A stretch of DNA of 50,004 nucleotides. Origin: an uncultured Oscillospiraceae bacterium (lineage in GTDB: Bacteria > Bacillota > Clostridia > Oscillospirales > Oscillospiraceae). A model generated the notes under the pieces. That model did not search any database. It was not told the origin of the DNA and saw only the letters and a program-made list of their open reading frames with translations. Both the position numbers and the translations under genes were made by a program. The stretch's first letter is position 1; each line of letters opens with the position of its first letter. The stretch is from assembly GCA_934572335.1 (NCBI GenBank), contig CAKTKU010000017.1, forward strand, positions 1 through 50,004, in the 5' to 3' direction. Positions 8,670 through 16,277 of this stretch are shown here, in pieces.

Positions 8670-9692
8670 TTATTTATCCTCTTGCGCTTCGTCCTCCGGC
8701 ATCGCGATAACGCCGGTGTCGACGAATTTATTGCGCGGCACCTGCGGTCCGCGGTCTTCAAGCTTATAATCCGGCGGATAGAGTATTATCTCCGGCTCCA
8801 GAAGCACCTGAGAGTGGTCGTAAACGCGCTTGCGCACCTGCTTCAAAAGCTCATGCACGTCGGCGGCGGTGGCGCTGCCGGTGTTGACGACAAAGCCCGC
8901 GTGCTTCTCGCTGACCTGCGCGCCGCCGACGGAGAAGCCCTTCAGCCCCGCCTCGTCGATGAGCGCGGCGGCGTAGTGTCCCTCCGGGCGCTTGAAGGCG
9001 CTGCCCGCGGAGGGGAGGTCGAGCGGCTGCTTTTCGCGGCGGCGCTCGTTGAGCTCGCGCATTTTCGCGGCGATCCCGTCCTTATCTCCCGGCGCGAGGC
9101 GGAACACCGCGCTGAGGATGACATTGCCGGGGATCTTTTTGAAAAAGCTGCTGCGGTACTCAAAGCCGCACTTTTCCGCCGTGACCTCGTAGAGGCGCTG
9201 CTCGGGCAGGTAATAGCACACGACGCTCTCCACCGCGTCCTTCATCTCCCCGCCGTATGCCCCCGCGTTCATCATCAGCCCGCCGCCGACCGTGCCCGGG
9301 ATGCCGGAGGCAAACTCCAGCCCCGCGAGGGCGTTCTGCTGGGCAAAGGCGGCAAGGCGGCTGAGCGGCACGCCCGCCTCGGCGTATATCGCGCCGTCTG
9401 GGAGGCGGAAGAGCTTTGTCAGCTTTTCGGTGCTTATGGCAAAGACGTCCGGCATGCCCTCGTCGGGGAAGACGGTGTTGGTGCAGTTGCCGAGCATGAG
9501 CGGGGCAAGCTCGTGCTCCTTGAGGATGCAGCAGAGCTTTGCGAGGCTCGACACGTCGCTTGGGGAGGCGAGCGCGCGTATCGCGCCGCCCACGCGCATT
9601 GAAGAGTGCGCGCTCATCGGTTCATTTTCGAGTATTTTCATAGCCGGGAAGGCTTTTTTTATCTCAACTATCGCGTTTTCAAGCTTTTCCAT
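8670..9692 (-). CDS. murB: UDP-N-acetylenolpyruvoylglucosamine reductase
   Basis: The product has 340 residues. The chosen ATG at 9692 lies 8 bases after AAAGGAG, which itself overlaps the hprK stop. An open stretch upstream to 9749 overlaps hprK and is rejected. FAD-binding and substrate motifs are present: ASGIPGTVGG, NAGAYGGEMKD and PSAGSAFKRPEG with the catalytic-region Ser. The enzyme makes UDP-MurNAc for peptidoglycan. The usual GxGSNxLV loop reads LGNCTNTVFPD here, a mild variant. The C-terminus runs about 30 residues past the last conserved motif with a charged tail. Confidence 0.95.
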   Translation of the reverse strand: MEKLENAIVEIKKAFPAMKILENEPMSAHSSMRVGGAIRALASPSDVSSLAKLCCILKEHELAPLMLGNCTNTVFPDEGMPDVFAISTEKLTKLFRLPDGAIYAEAGVPLSRLAAFAQQNALAGLEFASGIPGTVGGGLMMNAGAYGGEMKDAVESVVCYYLPEQRLYEVTAEKCGFEYRSSFFKKIPGNVILSAVFRLAPGDKDGIAAKMRELNERRREKQPLDLPSAGSAFKRPEGHYAAALIDEAGLKGFSVGGAQVSEKHAGFVVNTGSATAADVHELLKQVRKRVYDHSQVLLEPEIILYPPDYKLEDRGPQVPRNKFVDTGVIAMPEDEAQEDK

Positions 9693-9705
9693 ATCACTGT
9701 CTCCT

Positions 9706-10644
9706 TTAAAGCGTTCCGGCGTCGATGGCGGCGTCATGCGCGGAGGCAAGGGTCTCCGCGGCGTTGTAGCCCATCTTCTTCTGGCGGTTGTTCATCGCGG
9801 CAAGCTCCACAATGACGGCGAGGTTGCGCCCGGGGCGCACGGGGATGGTGACGAGCGGGAGGCTGACGCCGAGGATCTCCTCGCTCTCGTCGGTGAGCCC
9901 AAGGCGGTCATAGGCCTTGCCCTCGACCCACGGTTCCATGCGCACGACAAGGTCGATGCCGCCCTCGGGCTTCACCGCGCCCACGCCGTAGATATGGCGC
10001 ACGTTGATAACGCCTATGCCGCGCAGCTCCATGTAATAGCGTATCAGCTCCGGCGCGGAGGCAAGCAGGGTGTTGCGGTCGATGCGCTTTATCTCCACGG
10101 CGTCGTCCGCGATGAGGCGGTGGCCGCGCTTTATAAGCTCAAGCGCGGTCTCGCTCTTTCCTATGCCGCTGTCGCCCATGAGCAGCACGCCCTCGCCGTA
10201 TACCTCCACCAGCACGCCGTGCAGCGTCTGGCGCGGGGCGAGGTAATGGTGCAGCGAGCCGATGACGTTCGCCTGAAAGGCGGAGGTGTCCTCATTTGTG
10301 ATGAAGACGTTGCGGTCGTACTTCTCCGCCATCTCCATGCACTCGGAAAACGGCGCGGCTCCGTGGCAGATGACGAGCGCGGCAATGTCGTACTGCATGA
10401 AGCGCTCAAGCGCCACAAGGCGCTCCTCATGTGTGAGCGTATCGAGATACGTGCTCTCCACGCGCCCGATTATCTGCAGGCGGTGAGGGTCAAAGTAGTT
10501 ATAAAACCCGGTGAGCTGCATGGCAGGACGGTTGACGTCCGCCGTTGTGAGCACGGCGGAATCATAGTCGGCAGAGGTGTGCAGGGGGTGCAGCTCATGC
10601 TCGGCGACTATGGTTTTCAGCTTGACGGTGTATTTGTTGCGCAC
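9706..10644 (-). CDS. hprK: HPr kinase/phosphorylase
   Basis: The product has 312 residues. The start is assigned to GTG 10644, because AAAGGAG lies exactly 9 bases upstream of it. The more upstream ATG at 10674 would place that Shine-Dalgarno sequence inside the gene and has none of its own. Walker A is GDSGIGKS, followed by LELIKRGHRLIADDAV and the HprK signature ELRGIGVINVRHIYG. The enzyme phosphorylates HPr on Ser46 in response to glycolytic metabolites and reverses the reaction, setting carbon catabolite repression. It is the first gene of the five-gene minus-strand block. Confidence 0.96.
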   Translation of the reverse strand: MRNKYTVKLKTIVAEHELHPLHTSADYDSAVLTTADVNRPAMQLTGFYNYFDPHRLQIIGRVESTYLDTLTHEERLVALERFMQYDIAALVICHGAAPFSECMEMAEKYDRNVFITNEDTSAFQANVIGSLHHYLAPRQTLHGVLVEVYGEGVLLMGDSGIGKSETALELIKRGHRLIADDAVEIKRIDRNTLLASAPELIRYYMELRGIGVINVRHIYGVGAVKPEGGIDLVVRMEPWVEGKAYDRLGLTDESEEILGVSLPLVTIPVRPGRNLAVIVELAAMNNRQKKMGYNAAETLASAHDAAIDAGTL

Positions 10645-10718
10645 GGCGGTGTTCTCCTTTGTTATCGGCGGCATCGCCCTGCGGCGGCGCTGCCGTTATG
10701 CTTCTTCACTTAACCACT

Positions 10719-10748
10719 ATTATATTCTATACCCATGACGTTTTGCAA
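10719..10748 (-). promoter_or_regulatory. Promoter for the hprK-dnaE operon
   Basis: On the minus strand TTGCAA (10743-10748) and TATAAT (10719-10724) are separated by 18 bases. Transcription would start about 70 bases upstream of the hprK GTG. The promoter is divergent from that of rpmB. Confidence 0.65.
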
Positions 10749-10832
10749 GAACAAATACACGCATCCGGGCGTTGAATTTTGCGCGTACAAGCCCGCCGGA
10801 AACGATTTTTTGCGCTGTTCCAAAAAATTCTC

Positions 10833-10861
10833 TTGCATTTTGGTGACGGTTCTGCTAATAT
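10833..10861 (+). promoter_or_regulatory. Promoter for rpmB
   Basis: TTGCAT (10833-10838) and TAATAT (10856-10861) are 17 bases apart, about 45 bases before the rpmB Shine-Dalgarno sequence. Confidence 0.65.
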
Positions 10862-10911
10862 ATAAAAGCTGTCCAAAACAGCGAAACACAAGCAAGGAGG
10901 TGCTTCAACAC

Positions 10912-11100
10912 ATGGCAAAGTGTCAGTTCTGCGATAAGGACATGGCGTTCGGCATCAAGGTCAGCCATTCCCACAGACGCTCCAACCGTACCTGGAAGCC
11001 CAATGTGAAGCGCGTCAAGGCCATAGTGGACGGAACTCCCAAGCACGTTTACGTCTGCACCCGCTGCCTGCGCAGCGGCAAGGTCACCCGCGCTGTGTAA
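10912..11100 (+). CDS. rpmB: 50S ribosomal protein L28, zinc-binding form
   Basis: The product has 62 residues. AAGGAGG lies 11 bases upstream of ATG 10912. The protein has the L28 pattern with SHSHRRSNRTWKPN. Two CxxC pairs (CQFC near residue 4 and CTRC near residue 48) mark the zinc-binding C+ paralogue rather than the zinc-free one used in zinc starvation. It is monocistronic, flanked by its own promoter and a terminator. Confidence 0.96.
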   Translation: MAKCQFCDKDMAFGIKVSHSHRRSNRTWKPNVKRVKAIVDGTPKHVYVCTRCLRSGKVTRAV

Positions 11101-11118
11101 TTTTACATTACCCGAAAC

Positions 11119-11147
11119 AAAGCCTGTCGAAGCCGACGGGCTTTTTT
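11119..11147 (+). terminator. Intrinsic terminator after rpmB
   Basis: A 10-bp stem (11120-11129 with 11134-11143, one G-T pair) with loop AAGC is followed by a T-run. Flanking CCGAAA/TTTCGG can extend it. A second small hairpin at 11150-11174 lies between this terminator and xpt. Confidence 0.85.
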
Positions 11148-11207
11148 CGGTTTCCCGGCTCAAAAGCCGGAAACTGCCATATATTCATACTCTGGAGGGT
11201 ACCCATC

Positions 11208-11783
11208 ATGAAGCTTTTGGAGCAGCGCATACTTGCCGACGGGAAGGTCAAGCCCGGCGGGATACTCAAGGTCGACAGCTTTCTCAACCACCAGCTCGAC
11301 CCGGAGCTTTTTTATGACATGGCGCAGGAGTTCAGGCGTCTTTTCGCGGGGGAGCATATCGATAAGGTGCTCACGGTCGAGGCGTCGGGCATCGCGCTTG
11401 CCATTATGACGGGGTACGTCTTCGGCTGCAATGCGGTCTTTGCGAAAAAGAGCAAGTCCAAAAATATCTCGGACGATGTATACTCCGCGGAGGTCGTCAG
11501 CTTCACGCACGGCAACACCAACACCGTCATCCTCTCCAAGGAATATCTCCATCCCGGCGAGCGCGTGCTCGTCGTGGACGATTTTCTTGCCACCGGCGCG
11601 GCGCTCATCGGTCTGCGCACACTCGTCGAGCAGGCGGGGGCGGAGCTTGTCGGCGCGGGCATCGCCGTGGAAAAGGTGTTTCAGGGCGGCGGGGACGCTC
11701 TTCGCGCGCAGGGCGTGCGCGTGGAATCCCTCGCGCGTATCGCCTCCATGTCCGACGACGGATTGACGTTCGTGCAAGATTGA
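11208..11783 (+). CDS. xpt: Xanthine phosphoribosyltransferase
   Basis: The product has 191 residues, close to the Bacillus enzyme length. The PRPP-binding loop VLVVDDFLATGAAL lies near residues 120-133. MKLLEQRI at the N-terminus and VEASGIALAIM are typical of Xpt. The enzyme converts xanthine plus PRPP to XMP in purine salvage. Translation starts after TGGAGGG. The gene sits directly before a guanine-type riboswitch and a nucleoside ABC transporter, a coherent purine-uptake and salvage locus. Unlike Bacillus subtilis xpt, there is no riboswitch in front of this gene; the one here lies behind it. I found no convincing promoter of its own. Confidence 0.93.
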   Translation: MKLLEQRILADGKVKPGGILKVDSFLNHQLDPELFYDMAQEFRRLFAGEHIDKVLTVEASGIALAIMTGYVFGCNAVFAKKSKSKNISDDVYSAEVVSFTHGNTNTVILSKEYLHPGERVLVVDDFLATGAALIGLRTLVEQAGAELVGAGIAVEKVFQGGGDALRAQGVRVESLARIASMSDDGLTFVQD

Positions 11784-11828
11784 CAAATTCGCGCGGCACA
11801 TTCTGTGAAAACTGTCGAAAAACGTCTC

Positions 11829-11857
11829 TTGACTTTTTCGGCGCGGACTGGTAGGCT
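11829..11857 (+). promoter_or_regulatory. Possible promoter for the riboswitch leader
   Basis: TTGACT (11829-11834) and TAGGCT (11852-11857) are 17 bases apart. The -35 is good and the -10 weak. The aptamer begins about 20 bases downstream, which is the expected layout. Confidence 0.5.
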
Positions 11858-11883
11858 ATAAGAGTAACGAGAATTGAATAACC

Positions 11884-11954
11884 CCTTCGATATAATCAAA
11901 TGATATGGATTTGAAGTCTCTACCCGGACGCCGTAAATGACCGGACTATCGGAA
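11884..11954 (+). promoter_or_regulatory. Purine riboswitch, guanine class (C at the specificity position)
   Basis: All landmarks of the purine aptamer are present: the P1 5' strand ending TATAATC, loop 2 GATATGG closed by CAAAT/ATTTG (P2), the junction TCTCTACC, loop 3 with CCGTAAAT closed by CCGG/CCGG (P3), then GACTAT returning to P1. The nucleotide equivalent to position 74 is C (11946, in GACTAT), which predicts guanine or hypoxanthine recognition; adenine aptamers have GATTAT. The P1 3' strand occurs twice in tandem (11947-11954 with a wobble, and a perfect match at 11957-11965). The downstream operon imports purine nucleosides or bases, which fits an OFF switch. Confidence 0.92.
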
Positions 11955-12008
11955 ACTATCGAAGGCGCAGTATATGTATCTGCGTCTTTATATTTTCTTT
12001 GCCGCATT

Positions 12009-12070
12009 ATTGCGTACCGTGGTGCCGGTCCTTTGACCGGTATATCGATCGGTGCGCAATTTTTGTTTTT
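12009..12070 (+). terminator. Riboswitch-controlled terminator (expression platform)
   Basis: An 11-bp stem (12009-12019 with 12050-12060, one G-T pair) encloses a smaller hairpin (12025-12030 with 12035-12040) and is followed by TTTTGTTTTT. Bases 12041-12048 inside it are an exact reverse complement of aptamer bases 11887-11894, giving a possible antiterminator. A weaker hairpin at 11963-11987 lies between. Confidence 0.75.
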
Positions 12071-12139
12071 CCCTTTTTGTTCAAACCCGCAAAATGCGGT
12101 TTTGATAAATACACATTCTTTATGAGGAGAAATTGTAGA

Positions 12140-13414
12140 ATGAAAAAGATCATCGCAATGCTTCTGGCGCTCGTCATGGTATTTGCACTGTGCGCATGCG
12201 GTCAGTCCGCTGCTCCCGCCGCTTCTGACTCCGCGCCTGCCGCCGATGCCGCCCCCGCAGCTGATGACGCTGCTGCCGACGCTGCACCTGTTGCTGCCGA
12301 TTCTCTCAAGGTCGGCTTCATCTTCCTGCATGACGAGAACTCCACCTATGACCTCAACTTCATGAACGCTGCCAAGGCCGCCTGCGAGGAGCTGGGTCTG
12401 AGCGAGGATCAGTACATTTTCAAGACCAATATACCCGAGTCCCAGGAGTGCCAGGAGGCCGCTGAGGAGCTCGCCGACGCCGGCTGCAACATCATCTTCG
12501 CCGACTCCTTCGGTCATGAGCCCTACATCATCGCTGCCGCCAAGGAGTTCCCCGAGGTCCAGTTCTGCCACGCGACCGGCACCCGCGCCCACACCGAGGG
12601 TCTTTCCAACTACCACAACGCTTTCGCTTCCATCTATGAGGGCCGCTACCTCGCCGGTGTCGCTGCCGGTCTCAAGCTCAACGAAATGATCGAGGCCGGT
12701 GAGTTCACCGCTGACGAGGCCAAGATCGGCTACGTCGGTGCGTTCACCTACGCTGAAGTCGTCTCCGGCTACACCTCCTTCTTCCTCGGCGCACGCTCCG
12801 TCTGCCCCACTGCCACTATGGAAGTCACCTTCACCGGCTCCTGGTACGATGAGACCGCCGAGAAGGAAGCCGCAAACACCCTCATCAACAACGGCTGCAA
12901 GCTCATCAGCCAGCACGCCGACTCCATGGGCGCTCCCACCGCTTGCGAGACCGCAGGTGTCCCCAACGTTTCCTACAACGGCTCCACCATCGCTGCCTGC
13001 CCCAACACCTTCATCGTCTCTTCCCGCATTGACTGGGCTCCCTACTATGTCTACGCTATGACCGCCTGCCAGAACGGCGAGGCCATCGACGCTGACTGGA
13101 CCGGCACCCTTGCCACCGGCTCCGTCGTCCTCACTGACGTGAACGAGGCCGCTGCCGCTGCCGGCACCGCCGACAAGCTCGCCGAGGTCACTGCCGCGCT
13201 CGAGTCCGGCGAGACCCACGTGTTCGACACCGCGACCTTCACCGTCAACGGCGAGACCGTCACCTCCTACATGGCTGACGTCGACACCGACGAGGCCTAC
13301 ACCGGCGACACCGAGGTCGTCTCCGACGGTTACTTCCACGAGAGCGAGTACCGCTCCGCGCCGTACTTCGATCTGCGCATCGACGGCATCACCCTCCTCG
13401 ACGAGGCATTCTGA
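12140..13414 (+). CDS. BMP/PnrA-family nucleoside-binding lipoprotein of an ABC transporter
   Basis: The product has 424 residues. GAGGAGA lies 9 bases before ATG 12140. The signal peptide ends in LCAC, with lipidated Cys at 20. An Ala/Asp-rich, probably disordered linker runs to about residue 54. The binding fold begins with LKVGFIFLHDENSTYDLNF and contains the BMP-family pattern YEGRYLAGVAAGL and KIGYVGAF. Such proteins bind purine nucleosides outside the membrane and deliver them to the permease. The cytosol-side components follow in the same direction. The guanine riboswitch upstream supports a purine substrate. Codon use is more strongly biased than in neighbours, consistent with high expression. 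Confidence 0.92.
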   Translation: MKKIIAMLLALVMVFALCACGQSAAPAASDSAPAADAAPAADDAAADAAPVAADSLKVGFIFLHDENSTYDLNFMNAAKAACEELGLSEDQYIFKTNIPESQECQEAAEELADAGCNIIFADSFGHEPYIIAAAKEFPEVQFCHATGTRAHTEGLSNYHNAFASIYEGRYLAGVAAGLKLNEMIEAGEFTADEAKIGYVGAFTYAEVVSGYTSFFLGARSVCPTATMEVTFTGSWYDETAEKEAANTLINNGCKLISQHADSMGAPTACETAGVPNVSYNGSTIAACPNTFIVSSRIDWAPYYVYAMTACQNGEAIDADWTGTLATGSVVLTDVNEAAAAAGTADKLAEVTAALESGETHVFDTATFTVNGETVTSYMADVDTDEAYTGDTEVVSDGYFHESEYRSAPYFDLRIDGITLLDEAF

Positions 13415-13432
13415 TAATCCATCCTCCATACA

Positions 13433-13531
13433 GGGGAGACCCGACCAGCGCGCCGGGTCTCCCCCCGCCCTTTACGCAACACCGTAAAGGGCAGTGCGGC
13501 GCTACTCTCCGGTGTCGTGCTGCCCTTTGCG
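13433..13531 (+). other. Intercistronic structured region with alternative hairpins
   Basis: The 228 bases between the binding-protein and ATPase genes hold a perfect 11-bp hairpin without a T-run (13433-13443 with 13454-13464) and a perfect 10-bp hairpin (13467-13476 with 13483-13492). The 3' arm of the second can instead pair over 12 bp with 13520-13531. The first probably stabilises the upstream message, so the binding protein is made in excess. The role of the switchable pair is unknown. Confidence 0.6.
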
Positions 13532-13642
13532 GTATTGTGGGTTTACGGGGAAAGCGTGATTTGCGCCCCGTGAACGAAAAACCGCATGATTTGACAGCTC
13601 GGACTATTGGGGTTTCCAAAATACTTACAGGAGGCTGAGGGT

Positions 13643-15181
13643 TTGGACAATAAGGTAGCCGCCGTGCAGATGCGCAACATCACAAAGACGTTCGGCAAGG
13701 TCGTGGCAAACGACAAGGTATGGCTGGACATTTACAGGGGAGAGATCCTCGCACTGCTCGGCGAGAACGGCAGCGGCAAGACGACGCTGATGAATATGCT
13801 CTCCGGCATTTACTTCCCCGACGAGGGGCAGATATTCATCGACGGGAAAGAGGTCGTGATACGCTCCCCGAAGGATGCTTTCGATCTCGGCATAGGCATG
13901 ATACACCAGCATTTCAAGCTCGTGGACGTGCTCTCCGCCGCGGAGAACATCGTGCTGGGTCTGAAAGAACCCGGTCGTCTCGACCTTGAGCGCGCCAGCC
14001 GCCGCATTGAGGAGATATGCGCCCTCTACGGCTTTGAGGTCGACCCCCGGCAGAAGATATACGATATGTCCGTCTCCCAGAAGCAGACCGTGGAGATCGT
14101 CAAGGCGCTCTACCGCGGCGCGGACATCCTCATCCTCGACGAGCCGACCGCCGTGCTGACCCCGCAGGAGACGGACAAGCTCTTCGCCGTGCTGCGCAAC
14201 ATGCGCGACGCGGGCAAGGCGGTCGTCATCATCACCCACAAGATGCACGAGGTCGAGACGCTTTCCGACCGCGTCGCCATACTCCGCCACGGGCAGTTCA
14301 TCGGCGACATGCCGACGAGGGACACAAACGCCCAGGAAATGACGAACATGATGGTCGGTCACGCGGTGACGCTCAACATCGCCCGCCCCGATCCCGTCGA
14401 CCCGAAGCCCCGCATAGAGGTGAAAAACCTCACCGTGCGCAGCATCGACGGCATCGTGAAGCTCGACGACGTCAGCTTCACGGCGAACTCCGGCGAGATA
14501 CTCGGCATCGCGGGCATATCCGGCTGCGGACAGAAGGAGCTGCTGGAAGCTATCGCGGGCTTGCAGCCCGTCGAGAGCGGCAGCATTGACTACATAAAGG
14601 ACGACGGCACGCATGAGGCGCTGCTGGGCAAGGACCCGCTCGCCATCGCCGATCTCGGCGTGGCGCTGTCGTTCGTGCCGGAGGACAGACTCGGCATGGG
14701 GCTTGTGGGCAGCATGGACCTCGCCGACAACATGATGCTGCGCTCGTTCCGCAAGGGGCGCGGCATATTCACCGACAGAAAGTCCCCGCGCAAGCTCGCC
14801 GAGGACGTCGTGACGGAGCTGGAGGTCAGCACCCCCGGCATCAACACCCCCGTGCGCCGTCTCTCCGGCGGCAACGTGCAGAAGGTGCTCGTCGGGCGCG
14901 AGATCGCGTCCGCGCCGACTGTGCTTCTGACGGCCTACGCCGTGCGCGGGCTTGACATCAATTCGTCCTACACGATATATGAGCTCATCAACCGTCAGAA
15001 GGAAGCGGGCGTGGCTGTCATATACGTGGGAGAGGATCTGGACGTGCTGCTGGAGCTGGCAGACCGCATCCTCGTGCTCTGTGGCGGCAAGGTCAGCGGC
15101 ATCATCCCCGGCCGCGGTGCAAAGAAGCGCGACGTCGGCATGATGATGACAAAGCTGGGAGGTAACGACGCAGATGAATAA
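13643..15181 (+). CDS. Nucleoside ABC transporter ATP-binding protein (two fused NBDs, NupO-like)
   Basis: The product has 512 residues. TTG 13643 is chosen as start because AGGAGG sits 8 bases upstream; the next ATG (13670) would cut into the first strand, and an earlier TTG at 13607 has no ribosome binding site. The first NBD has Walker A GENGSGKTT (about residue 40), signature VSQKQ and Walker B ILILDEPTAVLTPQ. The second has the family's degenerate Walker A GISGCGQKE, signature LSGGN, and TVLLTAYAVRGLD where Walker B acidic residues are expected. It powers the two permeases that follow. Its stop overlaps the first permease start by 8 bases. Confidence 0.93.
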   Translation: MDNKVAAVQMRNITKTFGKVVANDKVWLDIYRGEILALLGENGSGKTTLMNMLSGIYFPDEGQIFIDGKEVVIRSPKDAFDLGIGMIHQHFKLVDVLSAAENIVLGLKEPGRLDLERASRRIEEICALYGFEVDPRQKIYDMSVSQKQTVEIVKALYRGADILILDEPTAVLTPQETDKLFAVLRNMRDAGKAVVIITHKMHEVETLSDRVAILRHGQFIGDMPTRDTNAQEMTNMMVGHAVTLNIARPDPVDPKPRIEVKNLTVRSIDGIVKLDDVSFTANSGEILGIAGISGCGQKELLEAIAGLQPVESGSIDYIKDDGTHEALLGKDPLAIADLGVALSFVPEDRLGMGLVGSMDLADNMMLRSFRKGRGIFTDRKSPRKLAEDVVTELEVSTPGINTPVRRLSGGNVQKVLVGREIASAPTVLLTAYAVRGLDINSSYTIYELINRQKEAGVAVIYVGEDLDVLLELADRILVLCGGKVSGIIPGRGAKKRDVGMMMTKLGGNDADE

Positions 15182-16274
15182 TAACAAGACCAATGCTCCG
15201 CTTTTTCATATCGTCAAGCGCGGCGCTCTGCCGTGGTACGCCGCGTGGGGCATCCGCGCGCTGGCGATAATCCTCGCGCTCGCGGTGTGCGCGCTCATCA
15301 CGGATATAACGACCGGGCTTGACCCGCTCACTGTTTTCGGTACGATCATCTCCGGCGCGTTCGGTTCGGCGCGCAAAACGTGGATAACGTTCCAGAATAT
15401 CGCGATACTCCTGTGCATCTCCCTCGCCGTGACCCCGGCCTTCAAAATGCGCTTTTGGAACATCGGCGCAGAGGGTCAGGTGCTCATCGGGGCGCTTGCC
15501 GCCGCAGCGTGCATGAAGTGCCTCGCACCCGCGCTGCCGAACGCCGCGCTCATCGCGTCCATGACCGGCGCCGCCATCCTCGCGGGCGCCGTGTGGGCAG
15601 GCATCCCCGCCATCTTCAAGGCGAAGTGGGGCACGAACGAGACGCTTTTCACCCTGATGATGAACTATGTCGCCACGCAGCTTGTCGCATTCTTTGTCAT
15701 CGTGTGGGAGGTCCCCAAGGGCGCGGGACAGATCGGCATCATCAACCAGAACAGCGAGGCGGGCTGGCTGCCCGTTATCGGCGGCAACAAGTACCTGCTC
15801 AGCGTTATCGTTGTGGCGGTGCTGACCGTGATAGTTTATATCTACCTCAACTACTCCAAGCACGGGTATGAGATATCCGTCGTCGGCGAGAGCGAGCGCA
15901 CCGCGCGCTACGTCGGCATAAAGGTCGACCGCGTGATCGTGCGGACGATGCTGCTCTCCGGCGCGCTCTGCGGCGTGGCGGGGCTGCTGCTCGTCGGCGG
16001 GATAAACCACACCGTCTCCACGAGCATCGCCGACGGGCGCGGCTTCACGGCGGTCATGGTCTCCTGGCTTGCAAAGTTCGACCCCATCATCATGATATTC
16101 ACAAGTGCTCTGCTCGTCCTTCTCGACCGCGGCGCGGGCGAGATCGCCACGCAGTTCTCCCTCAACCAGTCGTTCTCCGATATACTCACGGGCATCATCC
16201 TCTTCTTCATCATCGGGTGCGAGTTCTTCATCAGCTATAAGATCAGTCTGCGCAAGGCAGCAAAGGAGGCGTGA
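15174..16274 (+). CDS. Nucleoside ABC transporter permease, first subunit (NupP-like)
   Basis: The product has 366 residues with about eight to ten hydrophobic segments. FWNIGAEGQVLIGALAAA and LMMNYVATQLV are characteristic of the BPD_transp_2 permeases paired with BMP binding proteins. GESERTARYVGIKVDR forms the cytoplasmic coupling loop that contacts the ATPase. The ATG lies within the last codons of the ATPase gene. Together with the next gene it forms the heterodimeric channel for purine nucleosides. Confidence 0.92.
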   Translation: MNNNKTNAPLFHIVKRGALPWYAAWGIRALAIILALAVCALITDITTGLDPLTVFGTIISGAFGSARKTWITFQNIAILLCISLAVTPAFKMRFWNIGAEGQVLIGALAAAACMKCLAPALPNAALIASMTGAAILAGAVWAGIPAIFKAKWGTNETLFTLMMNYVATQLVAFFVIVWEVPKGAGQIGIINQNSEAGWLPVIGGNKYLLSVIVVAVLTVIVYIYLNYSKHGYEISVVGESERTARYVGIKVDRVIVRTMLLSGALCGVAGLLLVGGINHTVSTSIADGRGFTAVMVSWLAKFDPIIMIFTSALLVLLDRGAGEIATQFSLNQSFSDILTGIILFFIIGCEFFISYKISLRKAAKEA

Positions 16275-16277
16275 GCG

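Noticed and set aside
11150..11207. Possible riboswitch in front of xpt
   Set aside because: Only a simple hairpin fits in this space; none of the purine aptamer landmarks are present. The true aptamer is downstream at 11884.
11681..13429. Minus-strand frame of 582 codons opposite the nucleoside-binding protein and riboswitch
   Set aside because: It is a shadow of the strongly codon-biased lipoprotein gene and would run through the riboswitch leader. The Gly/Val-rich product has no family features.
13607..13643. Upstream TTG start for the nucleoside ATPase
   Set aside because: The TTG at 13607 has no Shine-Dalgarno sequence, whereas TTG 13643 has AGGAGG at 8 bases.
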